DNA of 64,000 nt from Rhizobium sp. CC-YZS058 (GCF_034720595.1 NZ_JAYESJ010000001.1:2382001-2446000); one strand, 5' to 3'; positions 1 to 9,702 are shown, numbered from the stretch's first letter. The notes: generated by a model from the letters alone, not told the origin. Program-made: numbers and translations.

Positions 1-50
1 ACCGGAGCATCGCTGCCCCGGTCTCGCACTGTCCGTCCTGCTCTGGACGA

Positions 51-473
51 TCAGCCGACGATTTCGGTGTCGGAGAACCAGTACTTGATTTCCTGGGCAG
101 CGGTTTCCGGCGCATCCGAGCCGTGAACCGAGTTCTCGCCGATCGACAGCGCATGCGTCTTGCGGATCGTGCCTTCATCGGCGTTTGCCGGGTTGGTGGC
201 GCCCATGATTTCGCGGTTCTTGAGGATGGCGTTCTCGCCTTCCAGGACCTGGACGATGGTCGGGCCGGAGGTCATGCCTTCAACCAGCTCGCCGAAGAAG
301 GGGCGTTCCTTGTGGACGGCGTAGAAGCCTTCCGCTTCGCGCTTGCTCATCCAGACACGCTTGGACGCAACGACGCGCAGGCCGGCATCCTCGATCATCT
401 TGGTGATCGCGCCGGTCAGGTTGCGCTTGGTGGCATCCGGCTTGATCATCGAAAAAGTGCGTTCGATCGCCAT
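51..473 (-). CDS. ndk: Nucleoside diphosphate kinase
   Basis: Cytosolic enzyme that moves the gamma phosphate of ATP onto other nucleoside diphosphates through a phosphohistidine. The 140-residue product has the usual family length. It starts [18 protein letters not shown], and the active-site motif NSVHGSD, with the phosphorylated His, is near residue 117. The open frame extends upstream, but the ATG at 473 begins exactly where family members begin and has GAGGAC upstream, so I chose it. It is transcribed away from the DinB gene. Identification is by sequence recognition and is very secure. Confidence 0.97.
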   Translation of the reverse strand: MAIERTFSMIKPDATKRNLTGAITKMIEDAGLRVVASKRVWMSKREAEGFYAVHKERPFFGELVEGMTSGPTIVQVLEGENAILKNREIMGATNPANADEGTIRKTHALSIGENSVHGSDAPETAAQEIKYWFSDTEIVG

Positions 474-721
474 GTGTAAAGTCCTCGGCTTGAGATCCCG
501 CGGCTGCGGGGTTTCGTCAGGGGTTTGGCGGTTCCTTAACTGCCAATGCCCGGCAAAACAAGGGGTGGCGCGCGCCTCCGGCCGACACCCGCAGGCCGAA
601 GCGCGATCGATCACCGAATTTCATGCGCGCCATCGCACCGCCACGCGCCGGCAGCTGATAGTCTTGCACCGAGGCCGCGGCTCCTTGCCGACGGCATGCC
701 GATGCGCAGGAAGGAGAGGCC

Positions 722-1246
722 ATGAGCCTGCACACCCATTTCACCCAGTTTGCCGCCTACAATGCCTGGGCGAACCGGCAGGTCTACGAGGCCGCCGCAA
801 GGCTGAGCGACGAGGCCTACCGCCGGCCGGTCGGCGCTTTCTTCGGCTCGCTCCATCGCACGCTCAACCATATTCTCGCGGCCGACCGGATCTGGATGGC
901 GCGATTCGTCGGAGCGGGGCCGGCGCCGGATCGGCTCGATGCCGAACAGGCCGCAACGCTTTCGCAGCTGACGGCGGAACGCCAGGCCGAGGATGACCGC
1001 ATCCGCCGCTACATCGCCTCGCTCGACGACGCTGCGCTTGCCGGCTCCATCACCTACAGGCCGATCACCCTGCCCGAGCCGGTCACCCAGCCGCTGTCCG
1101 GCGGGCTTGCCCACTTCTTCAACCACCAGACCCATCATCGCGGCCAGTGCCACATGATCCTGACCGTGCTCGGCCAGCCGAGCCTCGCGCTTGACCTCGC
1201 CTGGTTCCAGCGCATGCCGGAGGCGCAGGCTGCGTCGCGGGCTTGA
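722..1246 (+). CDS. DinB-family metal-binding protein
   Basis: A 174-residue protein of the DinB/YfiT-like four-helix fold (DinB or DUF664 type). Family members bind a divalent metal through three histidines, and many are thiol-dependent transferases. Candidate ligands are His50 (TLNHIL) and His135 plus His138 or His139 (HFFNHQTHHRGQ). A strong ribosome-binding site, AAGGAGAG, precedes the ATG. It stands alone between ndk and a GGDEF gene. Despite the family name, it is not the DNA polymerase DinB. The substrate cannot be told from the sequence. Confidence 0.85.
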   Translation: MSLHTHFTQFAAYNAWANRQVYEAAARLSDEAYRRPVGAFFGSLHRTLNHILAADRIWMARFVGAGPAPDRLDAEQAATLSQLTAERQAEDDRIRRYIASLDDAALAGSITYRPITLPEPVTQPLSGGLAHFFNHQTHHRGQCHMILTVLGQPSLALDLAWFQRMPEAQAASRA

Positions 1247-1356
1247 TTCTTCAGTTAAGCCTTGGGAAATATTCAAGGAGCAAGATGGAGGAAGGGTCCT
1301 GATTCTGCCCTACGCGGCAGGAAGACAAAGGGCAATGCAGGCGAAGGGAGAGGTGT

Positions 1357-2466
1357 GTGGTGGAGTTGGAGTCCGGCGGCAGCGCTGCGGCCGGTACGAT
1401 GCGCAAGATCTGCCGGGTGATGATGGAACGTGGGATCTCGGCCCTGCCGCGCAACTACGAACTGCTGTTCGAGGCTCTCTCGGGTCGTCGCCCGGACCTG
1501 CTGCGCGATCTGGCGGCACTCGGCAGCGAGCCCGAGCAGCGGCTGCTCGACGAGCTGGGTCTCCGCCACCGCCTGCCGGGCCATCTCGCCTTACAGCTCA
1601 ACCGCATCCACAAGCTGGCGCACGAATCGCTCGTTGCCCTTGAACAGCCGGTCATGGACCTCGGCGCCGTCAACGCGCTGATGACGACGCGGCTCGAGGA
1701 TCTCTGGGACCGGATTGCCGAGGCGCCGCTGGCCGCTACCGATTTCGCCGAGGAGACCCGGGCGCTGCGCGAGGTCGTGGCGCAGCTCCGGCGCAAGGAG
1801 AAGCAGATCAGCGCCACGGTCTGCGAGACCCGCGAGACCCTGAAGGTTGCAGCACGCGAGATCGAGGAAAGCCGCAAGAGCGGCAATGTCGACCGCTCGA
1901 CCGGGCTCGGCAACCGCGCGGCGCTCGCCGAGCGGCTCGAGGCGCTCTACGCTGCGCGCGAAGCGACGGAGTCCTCCACCGCGCTGGTGATGATCGTGGT
2001 GGAGAAGCTGCACATGCTGGGCGAAACCTATGGCCCGGCGGTCGCCGAGAAGGCCGTGAAGAAGGTGACCGCTGCGCTGCGCAAGAGCGTCAAGCGCAGG
2101 GACTTCACCGCCCGCATCGGTCCCGATGAGTTCGCCTTCCTGTTCTACGAGGTCGATGCCCAGGCGGCACAGACGATCACCGCGCGGCTGCGCGACCAGA
2201 TCCAGTCGCTCGAAATCCGCCTGCCCGACCGCGATTTTTCCGGCCTGCGCCTCGGCCTGTCCGCCGGCATCGCGCTGTCGAGCGAGGCGCGCGACGCGAC
2301 GGACCTTGTCGATCGCGCCAACCTGGCCTTGAAGGCGGTGCGCGAGGGCGGGCGGCAGGGCATCCTCCTGTGCACGCCGCGCATGGGCGCGCAATTGAAC
2401 ACCCGGCGGGAGAAGCGCCCGCCGGCGGCGCCGGCGCTGAAGACCCCGCGCGTCAGCGCCGCCTGA
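1357..2466 (+). CDS. GGDEF-domain protein with degenerate active site
   Basis: A 369-residue soluble protein. Residues 1-130 are an alpha-helical region of unknown type, about 135-178 look like a coiled coil, and about 179-345 form a GGDEF domain. The domain entrance DRSTGLGNR is normal, but the signature reads GPDEF at residues 255-259, so the second glycine is proline. The usual RxxD inhibitory site five residues upstream reads KRRD. GGDEF domains make cyclic di-GMP. This one is more likely a non-catalytic sensor or regulator, which is inference. The start is GTG, with GGGAGAGG upstream. No transmembrane segment is visible. Confidence 0.85.
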   Translation: MVELESGGSAAAGTMRKICRVMMERGISALPRNYELLFEALSGRRPDLLRDLAALGSEPEQRLLDELGLRHRLPGHLALQLNRIHKLAHESLVALEQPVMDLGAVNALMTTRLEDLWDRIAEAPLAATDFAEETRALREVVAQLRRKEKQISATVCETRETLKVAAREIEESRKSGNVDRSTGLGNRAALAERLEALYAAREATESSTALVMIVVEKLHMLGETYGPAVAEKAVKKVTAALRKSVKRRDFTARIGPDEFAFLFYEVDAQAAQTITARLRDQIQSLEIRLPDRDFSGLRLGLSAGIALSSEARDATDLVDRANLALKAVREGGRQGILLCTPRMGAQLNTRREKRPPAAPALKTPRVSAA

Positions 2467-2552
2467 GCCACGCCGCCACCGGGCCGCCGGGAGGCTCGTG
2501 TCCGCCCCAGGCCTGCTTGCCTTCCGCCGGCAGTTCGGCCAAAACGCAGGCC

Positions 2553-4436
2553 ATGATCACCATCACCGCCCTTTCCGCCCGCATTGCCGGGCGCCTGCTG
2601 ATCGACGATGCCAGCCTGTCGCTGCCGGAAGGCACGAAGGCGGGCCTGGTCGGGCGCAACGGCGCCGGCAAGTCGACGCTGTTCCGCATCCTGACCGGCG
2701 AGATGGACAGCGAGACGGGGTCCGTCTCCCTGCCCCGCCAGGCGCGCATCGGCCAGGTGGCGCAGGAGGCGCCGGGCACGGAAGAGCCGCTGATCGAGAT
2801 CGTGCTCAAGGCCGACAAGGAGCGCGAGGCGCTGCTGCACGAGGCCGAAACGGCGCAGGATCCGCATAGGATTGCCGAGATCCAGACCCGCCTTGCCTTT
2901 ATCCAGGCCCACTCCGCCGAAGCGCGGGCGGCGGCCATCCTCGCCGGCCTCGGCTTCGACCATGAGGCGCAGAAGCGGCCGGCTTCCTCCTTTTCCGGCG
3001 GCTGGCGCATGCGCGTGGCGCTGGCGGCCGTGCTGTTCTCCGAGCCCGACCTGTTGCTGCTCGACGAGCCGACCAACTATCTCGATCTCGAAGGCACGCT
3101 GTGGCTAGAGGACTATATCCGCCGCTATCCGCATACCGTCATCATCATCAGCCACGACCGCGATCTCTTGAACACCGCGGTCAATGCCATCGTCCATCTC
3201 GACCAGAAGAAGCTGACCTTCTACCGCGGCGGCTATGACCAGTTCGAGCGCCAGCGTGCCGAGGCGATCGAGCTGCAGGTGAAGGCCAAGGCCAAGAACG
3301 AGGCGGCGCGCAAGCACCTGCAATCCTTCATCGACCGCTTCAAGGCCAAGGCCACCAAGGCCCGCCAGGCGCAGAGCCGCGTCAAGGCGCTCGAACGCAT
3401 GGGAACCGTCGCCGCCGTCGTCGAAGACCATGTGCAGCCGATCACCTTCCCAGAGCCCGAGAAGCAGCCCGCCTCGCCGATCGTGCAGCTGCGCGGCGCC
3501 ACGGTCGGCTATGAGCCGGGCAAGCCGATCCTGAAGAACATCACGCTTCGGATCGACAATGACGACCGCATCGCCCTCCTGGGGTCGAACGGAAACGGCA
3601 AGTCGACCTTTGCCAAGTTCATCTCCGGCCGGCTGGAGGCGCAGGGCGGCGAAATCCTGCTGGCGCCGAACCTGAAGATCGGCTTCTTCGCCCAGCATCA
3701 GCTGGACGACCTCATCCCGAACGAGACGCCCGTCGATCATGTCCGCCGGCTGATGCCGGGCGCAGGCGAGGCGCAGGTGCGCGCCCGCGTCGCCCAGATG
3801 GGGCTTGCGACGGAAAAGATGAACACGGCGGCGAAGGATCTTTCCGGCGGGGAGAAGGCAAGGCTTCTGATGGGACTCGCCGCCTTCCACCAGCCGAACC
3901 TCCTGATCCTCGACGAGCCGACCAACCATCTCGACATCGACAGCCGCCGCGCCCTCATCGAGGCGCTGAACGAGTATGACGGCGCGGTGATCCTCATCTC
4001 GCACGACCGTCACCTGATCGAGGCGACCGTCGACCGCCTCTGGCTCGTGAACGGCGGCACGGTTTCGAACTTCGACGGCGACATGGAGGAGTATCGCAGC
4101 CTCATCGTGTCCTCGGCGCGCAAGAAGGACGAGAAACCGGCGCAGACCGACGAACCGGCCTCGAGGGCGGAACAGCGCAAGGCCAATGCGGAACGGCGCG
4201 CCCAGCTTGCGCCGCTGCGCAAGAAGATCAATGAAATCGAATCCCTGACTGCGAAGCTTGAAAAACAGATTCAGGGGCTTGATGTGGAACTTGCAGATCC
4301 GCAGCTCTACGAGAAGGCGCCCGCCAAGGCGGCCGAGAAGGTTCGCCAGCGCGGCGAGGCGGCCGCCAGGCTCTCCGAGGCCGAGGAACAATGGCTGTCG
4401 CTGTCGTCGGAGTATGAAGAGGCCATGGCGGACTGA
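2553..4436 (+). CDS. ABC-F family ATPase (Uup/YheS-like)
   Basis: A 627-residue protein with two ABC ATPase domains and no membrane segments, the layout of ABC-F proteins that act on ribosomes. The first Walker A is GRNGAGKST near residue 34 and the second is GSNGNGKST near 346. Signature motifs are SGGWRMR and SGGEKAR, with LLLDEPTNYLD and LILDEPTNHLD as Walker B. The linker between the domains is charged and helical, as expected of the ABC-F interaction motif. The C-terminus (about 560-627) is a Lys/Glu-rich predicted coiled coil. The frame is open further upstream, but homology begins at MITITALSAR. The exact subfamily is not assigned. Confidence 0.93.
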   Translation: MITITALSARIAGRLLIDDASLSLPEGTKAGLVGRNGAGKSTLFRILTGEMDSETGSVSLPRQARIGQVAQEAPGTEEPLIEIVLKADKEREALLHEAETAQDPHRIAEIQTRLAFIQAHSAEARAAAILAGLGFDHEAQKRPASSFSGGWRMRVALAAVLFSEPDLLLLDEPTNYLDLEGTLWLEDYIRRYPHTVIIISHDRDLLNTAVNAIVHLDQKKLTFYRGGYDQFERQRAEAIELQVKAKAKNEAARKHLQSFIDRFKAKATKARQAQSRVKALERMGTVAAVVEDHVQPITFPEPEKQPASPIVQLRGATVGYEPGKPILKNITLRIDNDDRIALLGSNGNGKSTFAKFISGRLEAQGGEILLAPNLKIGFFAQHQLDDLIPNETPVDHVRRLMPGAGEAQVRARVAQMGLATEKMNTAAKDLSGGEKARLLMGLAAFHQPNLLILDEPTNHLDIDSRRALIEALNEYDGAVILISHDRHLIEATVDRLWLVNGGTVSNFDGDMEEYRSLIVSSARKKDEKPAQTDEPASRAEQRKANAERRAQLAPLRKKINEIESLTAKLEKQIQGLDVELADPQLYEKAPAKAAEKVRQRGEAAARLSEAEEQWLSLSSEYEEAMAD

Positions 4437-4478
4437 GGACGACGCCCTGTCCTCATTCGCGCACGCGGCGCCTTCCCC

Positions 4479-4655
4479 TTACGCTTCCTGCCCGAGCGTG
4501 CGCGTGATCACGGCATGGAAATGATGGCGCAATTCGAGATTGGGCATCAGGCCGGCCTGATGCGCCTCGCGATAGACAGTGCGCGACACGTCGAAGGACG
4601 CACTCCAGAGAATGAGGCTCGACAGGATCGCAATGAGATAGATCTGAACCTTCAT
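4479..4655 (-). CDS. Small single-pass membrane protein, hypothetical
   Basis: A possible 58-residue protein beginning MKVQIYLIAILSSLILW. A short hydrophobic segment (residues 4-18) is followed by a polar tail rich in His and Arg. It lies convergent to the ABC-F gene, 42 bases from its stop. No strong ribosome-binding site precedes the ATG at 4655, and the frame is open further upstream, so the start is uncertain. I do not recognise a family. A real gene is plausible because the hydrophobic N-terminus is well formed, but chance cannot be excluded. Confidence 0.4.
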   Translation of the reverse strand: MKVQIYLIAILSSLILWSASFDVSRTVYREAHQAGLMPNLELRHHFHAVITRTLGQEA

Positions 4656-4756
4656 GCGATCGAGACTTTGCCGCGAATGCGGCCAAGATGCGGCAGCCGC
4701 AATCACGTTTCGTGCAGGCTCATCAGGAAAGCCCGCCGCCCCGCTTGGTCGGGCTG

Positions 4757-4930
4757 CTACCGCCCCGTCCCCACCCCTTCATTGCTGCGGCCGCCGCGCG
4801 CATTGGGCTTGGAATCGTCCTGCTGGTTGATACCGTAGTTGCTGCCCTGGTACTGGTTGCCACCGACGCATCCGGCGAGCATCAGGCCGCACAGCGCGCA
4901 CACGGCGGTCATTCTCAAAGCTTTGGTCAC
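4757..4930 (-). CDS. Small lipoprotein
   Basis: A 57-residue product with a clear lipoprotein signal: positive N-terminus (TKALR), hydrophobic core, and lipobox LAGC with the lipidated cysteine at residue 21. The mature part is about 37 residues, rich in Gly, Asn and Gln, and ends EGVGTGR. AGGAGA lies five bases before the GTG start at 4930, and the frame closes with TAG. The protein is probably anchored in a membrane facing the periplasm. The gene is short enough to be missed by length-limited gene callers. I know no functional family; the call rests on the signal peptide and ribosome-binding site. Confidence 0.75.
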   Translation of the reverse strand: MTKALRMTAVCALCGLMLAGCVGGNQYQGSNYGINQQDDSKPNARGGRSNEGVGTGR

Positions 4931-5144
4931 GATTGTCTCCTGTGAGTGTCCGCAGATCTTCCTCTAACGCCGGAGGGGCCGGATGCGATGCATCGGCTGT
5001 GGAACGGAACGGAATCGCACGCGTCCGCGATCATAGGAATTGACTCCTGACATCGACAGAACATAGTGAGAACAATCCGGTCGGGTTCTGACTCGCGGAG
5101 TGAAAGACCCAGACGACACGCGCCTTGCGCGTGAAGGATTGCTC

Positions 5145-5447
5145 ATGACCGGCGTGCTCGACAGTCTCGGCAAAGCTGCCCGCCACAACTATATCCTGAT
5201 CGCCGAATGCCGCGGCATGGGCCAGCCCTGCGGCCGCCGCTCGAGCTTCCTGCCCGGCGACCTCGCCGAGATCTACGGCGCCGGCCGCGACCCGCACCGC
5301 CTGCGCTTCCACTGCTCCGAATGCGGCTCCAAGCGGGTCAAGATCATCCTCATCAAACCCGACGAACGCAACCGCGACGTCATCGTCAAACGCCCGCGCA
5401 AGCGTCAGGTGGTCGAATGGGTGGAGATGCGCTACCGCATTTTCTAG
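5145..5447 (+). CDS. Small cysteine-containing (possible zinc-ribbon) protein
   Basis: A 100-residue protein. It has a C-x6-C pair (ECRGMGQPCGRR) and a C-x2-C pair (HCSECGSK), spaced so that four cysteines could bind one zinc ion. A basic, Arg-rich C-terminus follows (KRPRKRQVVEW). The frame is open from a GTG at 5100, but GAAGGA lies upstream of the ATG at 5145, so I chose that start. Similar small proteins occur in rhizobia as uncharacterised conserved proteins. Nucleic-acid binding is a guess from the cysteines and basic tail. Confidence 0.7.
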   Translation: MTGVLDSLGKAARHNYILIAECRGMGQPCGRRSSFLPGDLAEIYGAGRDPHRLRFHCSECGSKRVKIILIKPDERNRDVIVKRPRKRQVVEWVEMRYRIF

Positions 5448-5550
5448 ATCTTCGCGCAACCGGCGGACAGCAGGAGACCGGGCACGCCTGCATTGGTCGC
5501 AGGATCTCTATCGACTGTCTGCAAGGTCTTTCCTGCAAGATTTGTCTCCC

Positions 5551-6393
5551 TCATCCCAGCTCGAATGTCGTGATGCCGTAGAGCCGGTTGAGCGGCAGGT
5601 CCGGGGCTGGGCCGCGGTACATGCGGGCGGTTTCGAAGACGGGTTTGAGGTTGTAGCGGCCGCAGAGCGCGCGGGCGGCTGCGTTCGGCTCGGGGATGTC
5701 GAGGAAGATCTCCTCGCCCGGCGCCGTTGCTGCGAGCTTGCGGAACAGGAGGTCGGCGCCGCTTTCCGTATCGGCGAAGAGCGGGCCGATCTTGTAGCCC
5801 GCCCGGCACTGCCGGATCGTGCCATAGCCGGTCACCGCGCCATTGCGCAGCAGCGCGACGCTCTGGCGGCTGTCGAGCGGGCGCAGCCATTGGGCGAGGA
5901 ATGCCTCGCGCGGCTGGGGATTGAACCCGGCATCATAGGCCGTCACCATCGGCACCAGCACCGGAGAGACCGAGACGAGGTCGCTCGCGGTCGGATCGCT
6001 GACCTGCGGCCGGCCGCCATAGCGCAGATTGGCATGGGCATAGGCAAAGCCGGACCGGCGGTAGTTCTCCTGCTGCGCCACCACGCCGTCGAGCCCGATC
6101 GTCCGCCCCTCTCGCGCGGCCAGCGCCGCCGTCCAGAGGCGCAGGCCGATCCCCTGACCGCGGAAATCGGGATGCGCCATGTAGAAGCCGAGGAAGCAAA
6201 AGGCCGCGCCGAATCGGACGACGGAAATGGCTGCGGCCAGCCGGCCCTCGTCCTCCGCCACGAGGAAGCCTTCCGGATCGGCGGCGAAGAAGGCGCCCGC
6301 ATCGTCGAGCCCGGGATTCCAGCCTTCGCGCGCCGCCCAGTCGAGGATCTGGTCGAGCTCCGCGCGCTCCGCCGTTCGAATGCCGATCGCCAT
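5551..6393 (-). CDS. GNAT-family N-acetyltransferase
   Basis: A 280-residue protein. The N-terminal half is a GNAT domain with the acetyl-CoA loop RGQGIGLRLW near residue 80. The C-terminal half looks like the second acetyltransferase-like domain found in YitH-type two-domain GNATs. AAGGAG lies six bases before the ATG at 6393; a GTG one codon upstream is also possible. It is divergent from the dehydrogenase gene at 6493. The acetyl acceptor is unknown. Confidence 0.88.
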   Translation of the reverse strand: MAIGIRTAERAELDQILDWAAREGWNPGLDDAGAFFAADPEGFLVAEDEGRLAAAISVVRFGAAFCFLGFYMAHPDFRGQGIGLRLWTAALAAREGRTIGLDGVVAQQENYRRSGFAYAHANLRYGGRPQVSDPTASDLVSVSPVLVPMVTAYDAGFNPQPREAFLAQWLRPLDSRQSVALLRNGAVTGYGTIRQCRAGYKIGPLFADTESGADLLFRKLAATAPGEEIFLDIPEPNAAARALCGRYNLKPVFETARMYRGPAPDLPLNRLYGITTFELG

Positions 6394-6492
6394 CACCCAC
6401 TCCTTGTCATCCGCCGCGTCATGCGCCTTGTCCGAGCCTGCGGTTCTGCTACAAAGCGGCCGAGATTAAGTCATACTAAACGGCGGTTTACC

Positions 6493-7416
6493 ATGCAGCC
6501 CATTAAAATCGCGGTCGTCGGCGTCGGCAAGATTGCGCGTGACCAGCATCTTCCTTCGATCGCCGGCAATCCCGGCTACGCGCTGGTTGCCGCCGCGAGC
6601 CGGCATGGCAGCGTCGAAGGCATCCGCAACTTCACCACGATCGAGGACATGCTGGAAGCGGTGCCGGAGATCGAGGCTGTTTCGCTCTGCATGCCGCCGC
6701 GCGTGCGCTTCGAGGCCGCGCATGCGGCACTGAGCGCCGGCAAGCATGTCTTCCTCGAAAAGCCGCCGGGCGCGACCTTGAGCGAAGTGGCCATTCTGGA
6801 AGCGCTGGCCGAACGGAAGGCCGTGACGCTCTTTACGAGCTGGCACTCCCGTTTCGCGCCGATGGTCGACCGTGCGCGGGCGCATCTGGCCGACAAGACG
6901 ATCCGGCGGGTGGAGATTTTCTGGCACGAGGACGTGCGGCGCTGGCATCCGAACCAGTCCTGGATCTGGGAGGCAGGCGGGCTCGGCGTCTTCGATCCCG
7001 GCATCAACGCCCTGTCGATCCTCACCCATATCCTGCCTGAACCGGTCTTCGTGACCGGCGCCACCTTCGAGGTGCCGGAAAACCGAGAGGCGCCGATCGC
7101 CGCCAAGATCGCCTTCGGCTCTGCCTCCGGCATGGTGGTCGAGGCCGACATGGACTGGCGCCTGCCCGGCGACCGCTGGGACTTCGTCATCGAGACGACG
7201 GAGGGCGAGGTGGTGCTCGGCAATGGCGGCGCGCGGCTGACCATCGGCGGCGTCTCGCAGGAAGACGAGCGCGAGAAGGAATATCCGACACTCTACGAGC
7301 GCTTCCACAGCCTCGTCACCGCCGGCCGCTCCGAAGTCGATGTCGCACCGCTCCGCCACATCGCCGATATCTTCATGCTCGGCAGCCGCAAGACGGTCGA
7401 GGCGTTCTACGATTGA
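6493..7416 (+). CDS. Gfo/Idh/MocA oxidoreductase, likely L-arabinose/D-galactose 1-dehydrogenase
   Basis: A 307-residue NAD(P)-dependent oxidoreductase. The Rossmann motif is GVGKIARDQHLP near residue 10, followed by the family signature EKPPGAT. Segments WHSR, HEDVRRWHP and GGLGVFDPGINALS closely match, from memory, Azospirillum brasilense L-arabinose 1-dehydrogenase and the related D-galactose dehydrogenases, which open the non-phosphorylative sugar pathway by making the lactone. No lactonase, dehydratase or sugar transporter lies nearby, so the substrate is inferred from sequence alone. The ATG at 6493 matches family N-termini although the frame is open far upstream. Confidence 0.85.
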   Translation: MQPIKIAVVGVGKIARDQHLPSIAGNPGYALVAAASRHGSVEGIRNFTTIEDMLEAVPEIEAVSLCMPPRVRFEAAHAALSAGKHVFLEKPPGATLSEVAILEALAERKAVTLFTSWHSRFAPMVDRARAHLADKTIRRVEIFWHEDVRRWHPNQSWIWEAGGLGVFDPGINALSILTHILPEPVFVTGATFEVPENREAPIAAKIAFGSASGMVVEADMDWRLPGDRWDFVIETTEGEVVLGNGGARLTIGGVSQEDEREKEYPTLYERFHSLVTAGRSEVDVAPLRHIADIFMLGSRKTVEAFYD

Positions 7417-7617
7417 GCCGCGCGGGTTTAGGATCTTGCTAGCGTGCAAGACGAAGGGCGATCGGCCTCTTGCAGAGGCGCGGCCGTTGCTGGGGTTTGG
7501 CGGCCGCATCCGTTTCCGCGATCGCGCTCCGGCTTTCGCGCCTGCCTGCGCCTGCCGAGCCCGCGCACTGCATGAGACCGGGGACGAAACGGGACAATCT
7601 TCGCCCCTGGGCAGGCC

Positions 7618-8067
7618 CTAGCCCTTCTTCTCCCACCGCCCCTCGGCGGTCTGTTGCCAGTAGGTAAGGCTGTGGCCCTCGCTCTTCAGCCGCTTCCAGG
7701 CGGTGCGGGCGGCATCGAGCTGGGGCTGGTTGTGGCCGTCGAACATGAAGACGACGCGCTCATAGGCGTCGAGCGGCGGCGGTGGCGCGCCATCGACCAG
7801 GAAGCGCACGGTCGCAGCATTGGCATTGTCGGGCAAAGCGGTAAGCAGCACCGGCTGCGTCTCCGGCGCCGGCCCGGCATCCGTGCCATGGGGCAGAAAA
7901 CTGTCCTCCCGATAGGTCCAGAGGTGCTCGTCCAGAGCGTCCCGCCGGGCCTCATCGGCAGTCTGCACCACCACCCGCCAGCCGCGCGCCACGCTGCGCT
8001 CGACGAGCGGCGGCAGGGCATCGTCGAGGCGCGACTCGGTCAGGTGGTAGAACAGGATCTCCGTCAC
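7618..8067 (-). CDS. holC: DNA polymerase III chi subunit
   Basis: A 149-residue protein of the HolC/chi family, a part of the clamp-loader complex that binds single-stranded-DNA-binding protein. The N-terminus TEILFYHLTESRLDDALP and the segments ALDEHLWTYREDSFLPHG and ERVVFMFDG are typical. The start is GTG, seven bases after the pepA stop, so the two are almost certainly co-transcribed, an arrangement common in alphaproteobacteria. It is convergent with the dehydrogenase gene, and the roughly 200 bases between them show no clear gene. Confidence 0.93.
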   Translation of the reverse strand: MTEILFYHLTESRLDDALPPLVERSVARGWRVVVQTADEARRDALDEHLWTYREDSFLPHGTDAGPAPETQPVLLTALPDNANAATVRFLVDGAPPPPLDAYERVVFMFDGHNQPQLDAARTAWKRLKSEGHSLTYWQQTAEGRWEKKG

Positions 8068-8074
8068 GAAGGAA

Positions 8075-9568
8075 TCACGCCTCGTAATGGGCGCGGACCA
8101 GCTCGTCGAGCAGGCGCACGCCGAAGCCCGAGCCCCAGGACTGGTTGATCTCGTCCGTCGGTGCGTTCATGGCCGTGCCGGCGACATCGAGATGCGCCCA
8201 GGGCGTTTCCTTGACGAAGCGCTTAAGGAACTGCGCCGCCGTCACCGCGCCGGCATAGCGCCCGCCGGTGTTCTTCATATCGGCGAACTTGCTGTCGATC
8301 ATCTTGTCATAGTCCGGCCCGAGCGGCATGCGCCAGACGCGCTCGTTGGTGGCAAGCCCCGCCTCGATCAGTTGCGCCGCCAGCGCGTCGTCATTGCAGA
8401 ACAGGCCGGCATGATGGCTGCCGAGCGCCACCATGATCGCTCCGGTCAGCGTGGCGAGGTTGATCATGAAGCGCGGCTTGAACTTTTCATTGCAGTACCA
8501 GAGCGCATCGCACAGCACGAGCCGGCCCTCGGCATCGGTGTTGATGATCTCGATCGTCTGGCCCGACATGGAGGTGACGATGTCCCCCGGCCGCTGGGCA
8601 TTGCCGTCCGGCATGTTTTCGACCAGCCCGATGATGCCGATCACGTCCGCCTTGGCCTTGCGGCGGGCCAGCACATGCATGAGGCCGGTCACGGCGGCCG
8701 CGCCGCCCATGTCGCCCTTCATCTCTTCCATGCCGGCACCCGGCTTGATCGAGATCCCACCCGAATCGAAGACGACGCCCTTGCCGATAAAGGCGATCGG
8801 ACCCTGCTTGTCCTTGCCCTTCAGACCGTTCCAGCGCATCACCACCAGGCGCGGCGGGCGCGACGAGCCCTGCGCCACGCCGAGCAGCGCGCCCATGCCG
8901 AGCGAAGTCATCTCCTTCTCGGTCAGGATCTCCACCTCGACGCCGAGCTCTTCCAGCGCTTTCGCCTTTGCGGCGAACTCGACCGGGCCGAGATCGTTCG
9001 GCGGCAGGTTGACGAGATCGCGGGCAAGGAACACGCCCTCCGTCACCGCCTCGCTGACACCCATCGCCTTCTTGGCCTCCGCGCCGGCGGCGCTGATCAG
9101 CGTCACCTTCACCGCCTTCGGCGGCGCATCCTCCTCGGTCTTCTTCGCGGTCTTGTAGGCGTCGAAGCGGTAGGCGTTCATCTGCATGCCGAGCGCGAAA
9201 TCGGCCGCTTCGCGTGCCGAAACGGTAACGCCGGGCGCATCGAGGAAAATGGTGACGGCGCTTGCCGTGCGAACCTTGGCCGCCACGGTGCCACCGGCCT
9301 TCAGCCAGTCATGCGGCTTCAGCGCCGCCGGATCTCCGAGCCCGAGCACGATCAGGCGATCGGCGGTCGAGCCTTCCGGAACGAGGATGTCGAGGGTCGA
9401 CAGGGCCTTGCCCTTGAACTTCGCCGCCTTGGCGGCCCGCGCCACGATGCCGGACGGGTCGGCCCGCTCGGCACCGGCGATCGCGCCGTCGGCAGCCGCC
9501 AGGCACACCACCGTGCCCTCCAGCGGCTTCTGCTTATCCTTGAAAGAGATCTCGAACGTCCCGGCCAT
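8075..9568 (-). CDS. pepA: Leucyl aminopeptidase (M17)
   Basis: A 497-residue cytosolic metallo-aminopeptidase that removes N-terminal residues, with two metal ions bound in the C-terminal domain. The signature [14 protein letters not shown] is present, as are [16 protein letters not shown] and [10 protein letters not shown], which carry the metal and catalytic residues. The ATG at 9568 ([11 protein letters not shown]) fits rhizobial homologues; an in-frame GTG lies two codons upstream. It is transcribed with holC and is divergent from the PAP2 gene at 9703. Confidence 0.96.
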   Translation of the reverse strand: MAGTFEISFKDKQKPLEGTVVCLAAADGAIAGAERADPSGIVARAAKAAKFKGKALSTLDILVPEGSTADRLIVLGLGDPAALKPHDWLKAGGTVAAKVRTASAVTIFLDAPGVTVSAREAADFALGMQMNAYRFDAYKTAKKTEEDAPPKAVKVTLISAAGAEAKKAMGVSEAVTEGVFLARDLVNLPPNDLGPVEFAAKAKALEELGVEVEILTEKEMTSLGMGALLGVAQGSSRPPRLVVMRWNGLKGKDKQGPIAFIGKGVVFDSGGISIKPGAGMEEMKGDMGGAAAVTGLMHVLARRKAKADVIGIIGLVENMPDGNAQRPGDIVTSMSGQTIEIINTDAEGRLVLCDALWYCNEKFKPRFMINLATLTGAIMVALGSHHAGLFCNDDALAAQLIEAGLATNERVWRMPLGPDYDKMIDSKFADMKNTGGRYAGAVTAAQFLKRFVKETPWAHLDVAGTAMNAPTDEINQSWGSGFGVRLLDELVRAHYEA

Positions 9569-9702
9569 TTCCACTCCGATCCTGACGCGACAAGCGGCGC
9601 GGCATCATCAAACTGTCAACCGCGCGTTCTAAAACGTGGTATCGTGGCTGGACCCAAAGGCCAAGTGAAAGATCATCGTGGACGGATGCAGCCGGAGACG
9701 CC

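Noticed and set aside
474..721. Possible RNA gene between ndk and the DinB gene
   Set aside because: Only a short GC hairpin is visible; no tRNA or known RNA fold could be drawn.
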